NCBI RefSeq assembly: GCF_050436995.1
Contig: NC_134745.1
Location: 2,480,001 to 2,544,000, forward strand
From: Anticarsia gemmatalis
Taxonomy: Eukaryota > Arthropoda > Insecta > Lepidoptera > Erebidae
Length of the DNA stretch: 64,000 nucleotides
Direction: 5' to 3'
The notes under the pieces were generated by a model. That model had not been told where the DNA came from. It saw nothing but the letters and a program-made list of their open reading frames with translations, and searched no databases. The translations under genes were made by a program, and so were the position numbers. The first letter of the stretch is position 1, and each line of letters opens with the position of its first letter. Positions 1-11,765 of this stretch are shown here, piece after piece.

Positions 1-320
1 ACAGTTTTAAGTTGTTTATTTTTAAATAATTTTTCAATAGTTCTTTAAAGTATTCGTAAAATTCGAATTATTCGAATAGTGCCGAATTTAGTATTTGAAT
101 TATTCGAATAGTAATATCAAGCGAATACTGCATGCCCTAGTCGTAATTAAATCTAAGCTAAAGCAGACAATTGTTACTTGACATGAGGCATTAAAATTAA
201 TTACAGGAATTAGATAATTTAAAAGTATAATGCTCTTTATCATTTGTATTACATTGATAGCAATCAGTGGGTAGAAACCCACTAATAACATGATAAACAT
301 ATCACCTCTATTCTTTCTAG
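1..320. other. Intron of PDIA6 (upstream part)
   Basis: AT-rich intronic DNA ending in a polypyrimidine tract and CTAG acceptor at 311-320. A short GAATTATTCGAATAGT unit occurs twice (about 64-79 and 96-111). I see no coding sequence. The exon before it, which should carry the first CGHC active site of PDIA6, lies outside the window. Confidence 0.7.
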
Positions 321-3300
321 GGTATAGCAAAAGTAGGAGCTGTAGACGCTGACCAGCACAAGAGCTTTGCACACACATATGGAGTCTCAGGATTCCCCAC
401 CATCAAGATCTTCACGGGCAAGAAACACAGTCCTTACCAAGGCCAGAGGAATGCTGAGGCATTCATCGATGCTGCCCTCAAAGCAGCCAAGGAGAAGGCC
501 TATGATGCTCTCGGAAAGAAACCTAGTGGTTCTTCATCAGACAAGGTAAAATCAAAATCTAAATCGGAGAAACTCCGTCATTTGAATAAACTTAACGATT
601 TACTCAATGATTTCATACCGCATAAAAAGAAGCATAGGTATGATTACTAATTTTGTAATGATTCAAATTTTTTTATCTAACTTTGGGATGTTTATGGATT
701 TTGGAAATATATTAATTTCTGTATTTTATATTTATTAATTTATATTGCAACTTATTATATTATTATTATTGCTATGGGGTATGGTTCAACAAATAATAAA
801 CTTGGCAGCATTAACCCTTACGTTTTTATTGGTATTACATAAAATAGCATAACTACAATGACAAAGCAAAACAAGCATACACTTATACTCTTCTATTAAC
901 TAATAATAAGGTAATCTTAAAAATATTAAACTAGCTCTAATAAATATAACAAAATTTAACAATTCTTATATAAATAAAACAAATAATACTCTATATATTT
1001 ATATTTCATCACTATTATAACGTGACTAACACTACATTAACAACCAGTTTATAAAAGAGTTACTAAACATGCAGTTTTTAATAGCAGCAAAACACGATGG
1101 TATATGGTCACAGAATACCATGGAAACCAACGCCTCGTGTTGCCAGTGCTACCACACGCAAAACTGTAAAACCATTAAGAAAGGCTATTACCATTCAAAA
1201 GAAACCCATCACTAAGCAAACCCCCAAAAAGACTACTACGAAAAAACCAACGACTAATAATAAAATTAACTTAGCAAGGTTTAATCAACTGCAGTTACAG
1301 TTGTTCCGTCAAAAACTAAAAGAAGTAGGCCGTCCTAGACTTGTGAAGTCTGTTCTAATAAAACATCTTCCCAGTCACATTGTTCAAAAGAATGTACCAA
1401 AAAATATAGTGAAAAGAGCTTAAAAGTAGACTTAGTTACGTAACTGTGGTGTTTACATTTTTTGAGATTAAAATTATATTTTTTAATTGTAAAATTGCTC
1501 AGTTTTTAATTTGTACTTTAACTAGGTATGATAAACATTGACATAACATTTTATTTTTTAATTAAACACGAGTATATGCTTACACTTGTTATTCGCAAAT
1601 CCATGTGAAAGAATTCGCGAAGAATCTTCGAGAACAAAGAGTTTCTACATCATACATTGACAGTTGATTTTACTTTCATCACACGCGGTACATCGCTCAT
1701 AAACTCTCGTATTTTGTCGATAAATATTCCTGTACGAGGCACACCTTCATAGTATAAAACTTTTGTTAATACAATTTTATCTTAGCAAGTTCCTTGAATT
1801 AAGATAATAATAGGCATCAATTACACATGCCATAATTTATCTTTCCATACGATACAGTGATATTTACAATACTTGGACACATTCTTGAAACTTAATTAAA
1901 ATTAACTAAGCAATCGTTCATACCTAGATGATTATCGTAAAACCATGAAATGCACGAGAATAGGGCATTTAATGTGTAAATAAAATACGGTAATATTTTT
2001 TAAATTTTATTTATATTTTCAAGTTTCAATAGGTATACACTAAAATAGTATTTTAATAGATGTAACTATAGAGGTTCAAACAAAACATAAAAATATCTTT
2101 CAGATTTATTACAGCAGCATACATATTTTACTATGATGATCAAACGGAAATATTCGATGCAATTTATAAAAAAAAAATCTTTTTACTAAAGAAAGTAAAA
2201 TTACCCAGTTCCCTTGTAATGTAGATTTATGCAAATACATAATATATTATTTTCCATAAGGTGTAATGTACCGTGGGTCGTTGACTCGTTATCGTCAACG
2301 CTCGGAGCTTGTTTGTTGTATCAACAAATTATCTATTTTCGGATGCCGTAACCGAAATCATTCAACCTTAATCACCTAAGACATTATTTAGTACCTGCTC
2401 TCTGAGAAATATTTAGTTATAAAAGTAAAATTCTCTAATATATTCCTAACTGGTTGCATGGCAACTCATATGTCCAAAAGTTCGAAGATCTTTGTTATCT
2501 TCCATATTAGGATTTGGTGTGGTGTCATTCGAGTGCCGGTCGCATTTATTTTATTCGTGATAGGTACCTGTAAAATACACTCCTATAATAAACTCCAAAT
2601 ATCCAAGGCGAGATTTTAGAAGATCACATATAAATAACAGCAAAAAGTAATGAGAAAACTACAGTATTTTTTGTTGATTTAAAAGCGTTGCATTCATTAA
2701 TAGTTTTATTGAGACAGTCATAACATAACATTTAAATAGAAATCTTCGCCATTAAATAGTGTGGGAGGAAATCTATTTTTTCTTCGAGTGTCGCCTACTC
2801 CCACGCTTCCTCTCACTCTAGAATATTCTCCACTGGGACATGTCAGTCGATCTTACTGACCTCCTTTTACGATTTCGCGCCATGATGATTGATGTACGGT
2901 TTAGTTTGTCCTTATCTGTGGGTAGTAACTGAAGATGTTTGTTTAATTAGTCGAAGAAGATACGTTGTAATTTGTAATTAACAGAATTCAAAGCTTTGTA
3001 AATTGCTGGCAACTTCAATTTTACCAGCATATTTACATGTTTTCGAGATTAAAAATTTTTAATTCTCAGACAAAGTCTATCAAATCGCTCGGGAAGTACT
3101 AGGTATAAATAAGGCAGGAGAACTTTCTATTTTCAAATTGCACTGTGTAGATAGAACTGTAATTTATAGTTATTAGTTATAACCTGTTCCCTAACAATAG
3201 AAATAGGGAATAGGATATTCTTATAAATTAGAACACTCGCCAGAACAATGAACGCTATTTCAAATATCAATTCGATGTTGTTTTTACACAAAGTATTTCG

Positions 3301-6300
3301 ATATGTCTCGACAAAAATGGCTGCCATCCAAATGCTATTTTTGTACATTTACGGAAGAGAATTTAAAGTATTGCGTATTACTGAATAAAGACCTACTTAA
3401 GTCAACTGCCAAATTAACGAACAGGTACATATTTAAAACAAAGAAACTATACATAGTTGTTTGTAATAGAACTGGGACTTTGCGTTTAGTATTAAATTTA
3501 AATACAGTATACATTTTATATTAAAATCCCTGAGACAGTTTTTTTTTAGTCTTTCCAAAAGGTTCATTAGTCAGAAGAGACACAAACATTAAAAAACATA
3601 TTATTCTGTTCGACCAGTTGGCTGCAACAACAAAATACTCTTTACAGAAATAAAAAACCAAATGCTAAAGGCCATCACCTCTAGCTGCCAGTAAACATAC
3701 TTTATTTTAAATGGTTCTTTAATTAAACTTTTTTTTCTTCTTTTCAGTCTGACGTCATCACATTGACAGACAGCAACTTCAAGGAGTTGGTACTCGACAG
3801 CGATGATCTGTGGTTGGTTGAGTTCTACGCGCCGTGGTGCGGACACTGCAAGAACTTGGAGCCTCACTGGGCTAAGGCTGCCTCTGAACTTAAAGGAAAG
3901 GTTAGTATACCAAAGATATTGAGAAAAATAGTCGCCACAATGCGACTGAGAAATTTTATACGACGTATTCTAGTCGGCATGTTCGGTTTGGCAATATTAA
4001 TAGGACAAAAAATCGGGTCCTTTGGGTCCAATTGTCACAATGTTTAAACATGCGCGGCGATGTTAAGCGGCATTTTTCCCGAACATTTCCTATCTATACA
4101 TATTCGGTTTTGCTACTTCGGTTAGGCCGACTAATGCCGACCCGAATACGTTTGTAGCGAGCCAAGCATTGTTTTCTGAATAAACCACGGTGGATAAAGA
4201 TATCATATCATACATTTTTTTACATTAATATTAATTTTCACGAATAGTACTATCGATATCGTATAATTGTTTAACAAAACATGAATTAGAGCAATAACAC
4301 GGTGCAGTATAAAATGGGTACCACCGCATCGTATTAATTTCATGCTACACGTTATCAGTGAACTACTTGGTCGCACTTATGATAACACGTCGACTCCTTG
4401 CTCCGTACTACGTTTACGTTGCAATTACGTTTGATAACTAATTAGATATTGATTTTAGAAATGTAAAGTAATGTTAGTTATGACAATCATGACCACTAAG
4501 ATTAGATACCTTGTCATGTGCGATTGGAGAGAAAAAGTTTTTAAATTATCGACAAAACAGTTTTCCAACACAAAAATGAAAAATAAAGGAAAGGTCGACT
4601 TATTTTTCTTATAGTTGCTAGATGGAATACTGTTTAACTTAAAACAAGATTGCCAAAGACGTCACTTTGTTTGTATAACCAAGACAGAAAAAAAATACCA
4701 ATAATTTGAACATAAGTCCTTCTTTTTAAAGTCGGTAAAAACAACAAACATGCAGACAGACACAGCAACTCACAAAACACACTCACTTAATAAAACTTTA
4801 AACATTTCAGGTGAAACTAGGAGCATTAGACGCGACCGTGCACCAAGTCATGGCATCCCGTTACCAAGTGCAAGGCTACCCCACCATCAAGATGTTCGCG
4901 TCCGGCAAGAAGACCAGTGACTCTGTCGAAGACTACAACGGCGGAAGAACTTCAAGCGATATTGTCGCTTGGGCCCTTGATAAACTGGCCGAGAATGTGC
5001 CCGCGCCTGAGATTATACAGGTAAGAGAAATATAACAATTTTGTAATTGATGAATCTGCATACAAGATAAGGTTAATCTACAAGTGGATAAAAGGGATGA
5101 AAGTTTGTACCAAAATTCCGTCGTAAGTCACAAACTGCGCGGACGAAGTCCCGGCCACAACTTATTGAGGATATAAAAATGTTCATTACATACTATTTTA
5201 AACACTAGACTAAACAAAATAGTGGCACTATAAATAATATAAACACAATTAAAAAACGTATTAACAAAAACATAAGATCACTGTTAAAAAAAACCTCTTT
5301 AAAATTACAACAAACTTCACCAAATTATTAGAAGCAAAACGTGGACAAATAAATACAGAAATTTTAATACACTTCGAAATCCGTCAGTCCTTTAAAACGC
5401 GGTTCACTAACTTTGTTTAACAAAGTTCTAAGTAAACCGCTATGTGGTAAGCAAACACATTTATCTATATTCGATAAATATTATTGACTTTTGTTGTACA
5501 ACAATATGTATCTGTGCAATCTACCGTCGATTAGATCTTGCATACATTACACTTGCGTTAAAAGCATTGATAAAATCATGCGTGTATTATCCAGATGCTT
5601 ACATTTCGATAGTTAGCGGCGGAAATGATCAATTGTCATATTGATATCAATCTGGTTATAAAAATCTGGTCAATTTCTGATAAAATCACAGCAAACAAGC
5701 ACTTAGCGGAACTGTACTGTAGTTTATTCTATATGACAAGACACTTTCCTTAACACTTGTTTAATGAAACATTTGTTTTGTGAAATGCAAATAATTAATT
5801 GCCGCAACGAATGCCTCATTGTACAAATTAATCTAATTTTTATGTGTATTTAAATTATATATTTATTTACTAGATTGTACACTAATCACTATTTATATTT
5901 AACAGCTGTCTTTAATAATATTTCGGGAAACTAGTATTTTCTTTATTTACTACGTTTGCACACTATTATTATTTATATTTTGTGAACAGCTGTCTCGAAT
6001 AATATTTGGCCAACAAGTATTTGGCCAATAATTTTCTCGAATCGAAAAATGACCTGATTTATAACAGTATATCAAAACAATAAAAATACGTAAGCCATCC
6101 TATAGCCTGATTTTTAACATAAAATTTGAATGTTGAACAAACAGAATCTAAGAAAAGACAGGCAAAAACTTACCTGTGTTCACACAAACTATTTCTTTAT
6201 GAATGGGCGAGCCTACGACTGTCGTGCAAGACTGCCGAATTACTTCGATCTAATTCCGATAACAGTAGGCGTGACGATAATCTTAATAACTGTATATAAT

Positions 6301-9300
6301 ATAATGTCACGATAATATTAACGTATTCTCAGTAATCAAAACAATCTTCTGGCTAATCGGTTTACCGACTTCCACATGGGTTTTACGCGATACAGCACAA
6401 GATTATCCGGTTATCAACAATTTATTGATCATTTATGGATTACTGTCAACTATTTATCTGAAGCACAAACAAATAAATGTGATAGGGAAATAATTATGAT
6501 CAGAATCTTAGTTCAAAAATAAACTAAGACTAGATTGTGAGAATAGTTTCACAGCTTATAGTTAGAATGTTTGATAGCACATCTGACATAGGAAATGTAT
6601 GAAAAATCTTGTCAAAATATCATCTAATAAATTCCTCGATACTTATTAAAAAGAGGTCAAACCAGCAGTAAATAAATGTCTGATTAAACTACCCATTTTT
6701 TCCAAGTCAAGCTTCCATCTCTGCCCATTTTGTGGCAACTGTTTAACACTAATTTCTTGACTATATCCACCAAAGACTTACCTACAAATGATTCTATGTT
6801 TATTATTCGTACTCGCAATACCGTGTGAGTAAATTGTATCGTTGTTATTACAGGCTATAAATGTTATGGGAAATATTGTTAGAAAGTCAACACACTTAGT
6901 TTTTGAGACTTTTAGAGCATATGTCCAACAATTTAGTAAAGAGCCATATATGCAAGAATTGGGAACTTTAATAACCAACAGGCTTGGCTGACGGTAGTCT
7001 GTTCGGCGGTAGCCATTTTATTTTTGACACACACATTATTGGTAATTAAAATTAAGATTAATCGTGCTTTCCTAAACTCCCTAAAAAGTGTTTTAACTGT
7101 AGCTAACTTCAACCTCATTTAATTTGTTAATATTACTACGTTTAATTGAGTGCACTCGTATGTACATATACGTATTATAAAGTAATTATTTTCTTAAAAA
7201 AACTCTGTCTTTCAGATCAATACATGGTGAATAGGTAATTTTTATTACCACGAAAAATATTGCACTTGTATAAAGTAAAATTAAAATGCCCTTTACCGTG
7301 AACGTATTTTCAATTGTGTATAAAAACGCTTCCATTGGAGTGTGTTGCACTATTTGCAATAAGTCGTAAAATTTCGCACAGCACCGCGTGTAACTTGTTA
7401 CTACTCGTATTTTGAAATAAACACGTAACTGGGCCTTTGATTACTATTTGTTATGATTCTGATAATACAGAAAATGAATTGGATAGTATTATACAATGAA
7501 TTAGAGAAAAAACACTTATATATTTTTAAAAACAATTTATATCTAAAATAACATGATACGAAACGCTAAGGTATATCGTCGGGGATAGTGCAAAGCCGCG
7601 TATCTAGCATTGGATAATACCGCGTATCTGCATTTCGATCAAACTGTACATGATGAAGTTAAAACCTTTTAATATCGTTATTTCAATGGTGATAGCCGAG
7701 TGGTATAAGTTGACACCTCCCACGCAAGTGGTCGCAGGTTCAAACCCGAGGCAACACACCAATGACTTTTCGAAGTTATGTGTGTATTAGAAATAATTAT
7801 CACATGCTCCAACGGTGAAGGAAAACATCGTGAGGAAACCTTGCATGCCTAAAAATTTGTTTAAAACATTTATTGAGGGCATGCAAAGTCCCCAACCCGC
7901 ACTCGGCCAGCGTGGTGGACTCAAGGCCTAACCCCTCCCTCATTACGGGAGGAGACCCTTGCCCAGCAGTGGGACATAAATGGGTTAAATTTATTTATTT
8001 ATTTCAATGGGCTATTGTTTTATTGTTACTAGAGATAGATAATAGATATGTTTTATGTATATTTTCCATAATTTTTCCGTTACAATTGTCCTTAAAATAT
8101 TTATTTTAAAGACTTCCTCGTGCAGAATTAGATCAAATGCAGATACGCGGTATTATCTAATGCACTATCCCCGACGATATGTAAATCCGGAAATGTCGGT
8201 CACACAATAAGCGGTTTATTTTATAACGATAATAAAGTGATTAATCTTGCCCATCTTATATGCGATGATTAGGGTTTGCAATCCGGTATCATTTTCAATC
8301 CGGCCGGATTTTACCGGATAGACGCCAATACGGCCAGATCCGACCGGATCCGGCCGGATTAGATGAGATTAGATTAGATTAGAGACTGCTTAGTGCTTAT
8401 ACATAATTCGCCATTTTTTATGAATGGGAGGTATGGGCAAATGTGTTTGAGGGTAAATGTACTTTGATTTAAAAAATAATAGATAGATATAAAACATTTT
8501 ATCATGAAGAATAATATCATCTTTAATTATAACATTTTAGTATGAATTACTATTTAGTTTTCACCGAATGAAATTGAGATAAAACTACATATTCCATATA
8601 ATTAAATTATCTGTCTTAGTTATTAATGTAATTATCTGTAAGTACTTACTACCTACTAGACTAGAGCAATAATCTTTATATATATAATTCTTCTGTAAGT
8701 GTGTATTTCACTGAACTTCTCTGAAACGACTGGACCGATTTTGATGAAATTTTTTGTGTGTGTTCAAGGGGATCTGAGAATGGTTTAGATTCACAATTTT
8801 GTCCGCTGGGCAATGTTTTTTTGACGTGTAGACAGGACAACGTCTGTCGGGTCCGCTAGTAACTTTATATTTTTTGGATTTTACTTATCGAAAATATGAA
8901 GCTACTTTAAATAACAAAACAATCAGTTTAAATATTGACAACAATCAATAACATAATAATTAGTTTAACAGACTTAACAATCAAAGAAATCATTAGAAAT
9001 GTCTTATATGTGCTTATAAAATCAACTTTAGTCATTCAAAGAAAATGCATTTATTTGCTGCAGTGCAGTGTAAAGTTCAAGTACTTGAATCAGTAAAACA
9101 ATCATTTTTGGGTCTGAAAAAAAGATCTAGGATAACATAATATTCATAGTTCTATCCCCTAATCTGCTTCTGATGGAACTACAAATATGACCCGTGGCTG
9201 AAAAGGCTCTTTCTGCCTTAACATATGATATTATGGATTATATTTTCGCGACTTTGAGGTTTATCGGATCCGGCACCGGATCCGTTGCTTCAGTGCCGGA

Positions 9301-11765
9301 TCTGGTAGGTCTAGAAACACGCCGGATCCGCCGGACCGGATTGCAATCCCCTAGCGATGATAACTAAACTAAACACAGAAGAATGTTTCATAAAACAAGA
9401 ACTACCTATTTGTTTTAGTGAACATTCCGAATACTAATAAATACCTTAAAAAATTTCAAAACGAACGACTAATAGGTACGAGCACTCTGGTTTTTTGCGG
9501 AGACCAGGTAGCACATAACATAATATATGCACTGACCAAGAAAGCAAATATTTTACCCTACATAGATCAAATAATAATGATATTTGTAAAACGTAGAACG
9601 TAAACGTAGAAATTAACCGTGTTTAGCTCTTGTTAACTGTTTTCCTAGCTAGTTAAGAAAACCCTGCATTATCAAAATGACGCCATTCTAACAATATATA
9701 TTATCTTGTAGGTGGTGAACGAGGAGTCGATGAAGGCGTGTGCGGAGAAGCCTCTGTGCGTGGTGTCGGTGTTGCCGCACATCCTGGACTGTGGCGCCGC
9801 GTGCCGCAACGACTACCTCGCCATCCTCGCCAGACTCGGGGACAAGTACAAGAGCAAGATGTGGGGGTATGTAATATTACTATATCTAATATACTATTAT
9901 TGTATCAGACGTGCGGCTGTAGCGCCGAGTTCCCCGGTTCGAATCTCGGGTCAGATCAAAGTCTTGGTGTGGTAGGGAATGTATTTGATTGCAGCGCCCA
10001 GGTCCGTTTCGAATTAAGACTGTAGTGTAAGACCAAAATATATTCCTGACGTTTTCGATCAAGAAATTTTAAGTGATTGCCCGATGTTAGGAAGTTGAAG
10101 TCATACACCTCCGTACCTCGAAGAGTGTGGAAAGTCGTCAATCCTCCGCCTGTTCTTTCAGTAGCGGAGATAAATGAGTGTATCTGTGTACTATTATTTC
10201 TTGCGTAATACCATTCTAACAATACAAATACATTAACCACACTAGGCAATCAATAGTAACCACTAGCTGAATCGCGCAACGTCGCTGCGTCACGTAAAAG
10301 AAAATGGGTCATAATTTTCCCCGTCTTTGTAACATTTTTCACTGGTACTCTGCTCCTATTGATCGTAGCGTGATGACATATATATAGCCTTCCTTAATAA
10401 ATAGGCTATCCAGCAGTAAAATAATGCTTAAATTCGCACCAGTAGTTCCCGAGTTTAGCGCGTTCAAAAAAACAAACAAACTCTTCAGCTTTATAATATT
10501 AGTATAGATTTATTTTGGTAACCGCAAAGTTTCGTAGATTATTAGTTCGTTGTACATTTGAGACAGCTAGCCTGTCGTCAATCCATAACAGACAGAAATT
10601 AATCTAACATACAATTTCGAAAAGGGCACATCTCACATGACTAAAGCAAGACATTTGCCCTTTTCAAATTAGCACACAATTATTCAGTTATTATTGTCTT
10701 GCGGTTTGGAAAACACTCGAAGTAAATAACACTAATTATTAAAGTATGTTGCCTTATTGCAATGAATCTTAATGACGTTGTTTCGTTCTCTGAATAACGC
10801 ACAAACATCATTGCAGACGGGATTATCTTAGGGAAATACCTTCTATTTAATACAATTTTACAGCCTATACTGACGACTAAAGTGCTCCAATTTCTATTGC
10901 GCAGGTAAAAACCTATGTCATCTTATTGGGCACAATTGAAGCTTTAATATGTTGTCCTTATATAAAAATTTACGCCTAAAAGGACTTTACTATCACTTAC
11001 TTGTTAGTTAATTTTATCCTAATGTGTGATGTTTATTGTAAGATGTTTTGGAGATATCTGTTTGAAATAAAGCTTTTCTTTAACCACGAAAAAGAAAATG
11101 AAAGCAAAATAACAATACCTCGTAACTTGTTAAGAAAACTTTGCTGTATAAGCTCGTAACATGTTAAGATATCTTAGCTCATAGCTGTATAAGCTAAATG
11201 CCTAATACTCTTATTATTTTTCACTAGATGGGTGTGGGCGGAAGCTGGTGCCCAGACGGCCTTGGAGGAGGCGCTGGAACTGGGCGGCTTCGGCTACCCA
11301 GCCATGGCTGTCGTGAACGCCAAGAAACTTAAGTTCTCCACACTCAGGGGATCATTCTCAGAGACTGGTATCAACGAATTCCTTAGGTAAGTCTAGAACC
11401 TTAGTAACGTCATATTGTGATTATTTATTTGCTCTTTGATAAACGAAGTTTGTTTAAAACATAAGGATAGACCAGGGTAAAGACAAAATGAAAGGTGTAG
11501 TTTAAATATTCAAAGCAAAAGACACTTATCCAGATCAGACTAGTCTCTTCATATGAGGAAAATTCATATTGCCAATGAACAGACAACTAATAAATTTAAT
11601 TATTCTAGGGATCTGTCCTTCGGTCGTGGCCAGACTGCTCCAGTACGAGGCGCGGAGATGCCCAAGGTGGTCAGCACTGACCCCTGGGACGGAAAGGACG
11701 GTGAACTGCCCCCAGAAGAGGACATCGACCTCTCAGACGTAGACCTCGAGAAGGACGAGTTATAA
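321..11765 (+). CDS. PDIA6: Protein disulfide-isomerase A6 (P5), partial at 5' end
   Basis: Thiol-disulfide oxidoreductase of the ER lumen that forms and rearranges disulfides in secretory proteins. Six exons are in the window: 321-545, 3748-3900, 4811-5020, 9712-9866, 11228-11386 and 11609-11765. Phases agree at every junction, giving 352 residues; about 85-90 residues are missing upstream compared with the roughly 440-aa family length as I recall it. The first exon holds the end of thioredoxin domain 1 (GFPTIKIF with its cis-Pro). The second has the WCGHC active site of domain 2, and the third its YPTIKMF cis-Pro strand. Exons four and five form the inactive b-type domain (GGFGYPAM). The last exon has an acidic tail (EEDIDLSDVDLEKDEL) and a C-terminal KDEL retrieval signal. 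That combination separates PDIA6 from other PDIs. Introns 1 (3.2 kb) and 3 (4.7 kb) are large and repeat-bearing. Confidence 0.95.
546..650 (+). other. In-frame read-through extension of the PDIA6 exon (possible alternative 3' end)
   Basis: If the weak donor after 545 (AAG|GTAAAA) is not used, the PDIA6 frame stays open for 34 more codons and stops at TAA 648-650. The added peptide is highly basic and hydrophilic (it begins VKSKSKSEKLRHL and ends KKKHRYDY). The product would carry only the first thioredoxin domain and would lack KDEL. An AATAA-rich stretch lies near 790-800. This may be a chance open run of 34 codons or a real alternative terminal exon; the sequence alone does not decide. Confidence 0.3.
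651..3747 (+). other. PDIA6 intron 1 remainder
   Basis: AT-rich intron. Apart from the read-through segment before it and the 1097-1423 ORF inside it, I see no gene or clear mobile element. The acceptor is the pyrimidine run ending TTTTCAG at 3741-3747. Confidence 0.6.
1097..1423 (+). CDS. Orphan 108-aa lysine-rich ORF nested in a PDIA6 intron
   Basis: I do not recognise this protein. The reading frame opens with ATG at 1097, has an in-frame TAG a few codons upstream, and runs uninterrupted for 108 codons in very AT-rich DNA, where such a length is uncommon. The first half is rich in Lys, Thr and Pro (for example KKTTTKKPTTNNK). The second half looks helical (LARFNQLQLQLFRQKLKEVG), followed by a basic tail. 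There is no signal peptide or membrane segment. Its base composition is less AT-rich than the surrounding intron. It could be an intronless nested gene, an alternative exon of PDIA6, or chance. Strongly basic intronless genes are common among sperm nuclear proteins, but that link is speculation. Confidence 0.35.
   Translation: MVYGHRIPWKPTPRVASATTRKTVKPLRKAITIQKKPITKQTPKKTTTKKPTTNNKINLARFNQLQLQLFRQKLKEVGRPRLVKSVLIKHLPSHIVQKNVPKNIVKRA
3901..4810 (+). other. PDIA6 intron 2
   Basis: Ordinary AT-rich intron between GTTAGT at 3901 and the TTTCAG acceptor ending at 4810. I see no gene. The coding frame of the preceding exon reads through to about 4047, which I take as chance. Confidence 0.6.
7573..8180. 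mobile_element. Non-autonomous inverted-repeat element (MITE) carrying a SINE
   Basis: The left arm 7573-7643 and right arm 8131-8180 are inverted copies. Both contain ATATCGTCGGGGATAGTGCA and, further in, ATAATACCGCGTATCTGCAT. The left arm has about 17 extra bases that repeat the CCGCGTATCT motif. Without the nested SINE the element would be roughly 290 bp. No transposase is encoded and I could not find convincing target-site duplications, so the superfamily is open. Confidence 0.7.
7690..7998 (+). mobile_element. tRNA-derived SINE with intact target-site duplications
   Basis: The head looks like a tRNA, with an A box TAGCCGAGTGG at 7693-7703 and a B box GGTTCAAACCC at 7737-7747. The body ends in CAGTGGGACATAAATGGG and then a TTTA-rich tail. 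Identical 12-bp flanks, TTATTTCAATGG at 7678-7689 and 7999-8010, are the target-site duplication, so the insertion is complete and probably young. Diverged fragments of the same family lie near 49806, 50250 and 54103. Confidence 0.9.
8270..9353. mobile_element. Non-autonomous hAT-type transposon, complete ends
   Basis: An exact 8-bp target-site duplication GCGATGAT flanks the element (8262-8269 and 9354-9361). The termini are inverted: TAGGGTTTGCAATCCGG on the left against TAGGGGATTGCAATCCGG read from the right. Both ends carry clusters of CCGGATC-type subterminal repeats, about 8286-8363 and 9255-9340. An 8-bp duplication with such ends is typical of the hAT superfamily. There is no transposase ORF, so it would need an enzyme supplied in trans. 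Confidence 0.88.
8673..8859 (+). mobile_element. Short Helitron nested in the hAT element
   Basis: Begins A|TC at 8673 and ends CTAG|T at 8859, as Helitrons do on insertion between A and T. A short hairpin (GACA-ACGTC-TGTC) lies just before the end. The body includes CTGGACCGATTTTGATGA, a motif often seen in insect repeats. Non-coding. Confidence 0.65.
9898..9965 (+). repeat. tRNA-like SINE fragment
   Basis: Contains GCGGCTGTAGCGCCGAG and a B-box-like GGTTCGAATCTCGGG about 14 bases later. It starts just after the PDIA6 donor at 9867. It is too short and imperfect to be a working tRNA, so I take it as the head of a truncated SINE. A loose inverted repeat, 9967-9987 against 10225-10242, follows it. 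Confidence 0.45.
10263..10508 (-). mobile_element. Helitron, family H1 copy 1
   Basis: Read on the minus strand it starts A|TCTATACTAATATTATAAAG and ends CAGCTAG|T, with flanking bases A and T as expected for a Helitron. The 3' stem near the end is damaged here (GCAGCGACGTTGCG). Non-coding. The family has three further copies in this window. Confidence 0.8.

Larger units (their letters stand above)
5021..9711 (+). other. PDIA6 intron 3, repeat-bearing
   Basis: A 4.7 kb intron. A degraded Helitron-like tail (GCGGACGAAGTCCCGG) sits near 5137-5152. From 7573 to 9361 it holds an inverted-repeat element with a nested SINE, followed by a hAT element with a nested Helitron; both are listed separately. 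The stretch 5165-7570 shows no gene that I can support. Confidence 0.6.
9867..11227 (+). other. PDIA6 intron 4
   Basis: Holds the SINE fragment and the Helitron at 10263-10508. The rest, 10509-11227, is unremarkable AT-rich DNA without a supported gene. Confidence 0.6.

Noticed and set aside
7693..7747. Possible tRNA gene
   Set aside because: The A and B boxes belong to a SINE with target duplications; the cloverleaf is not complete.
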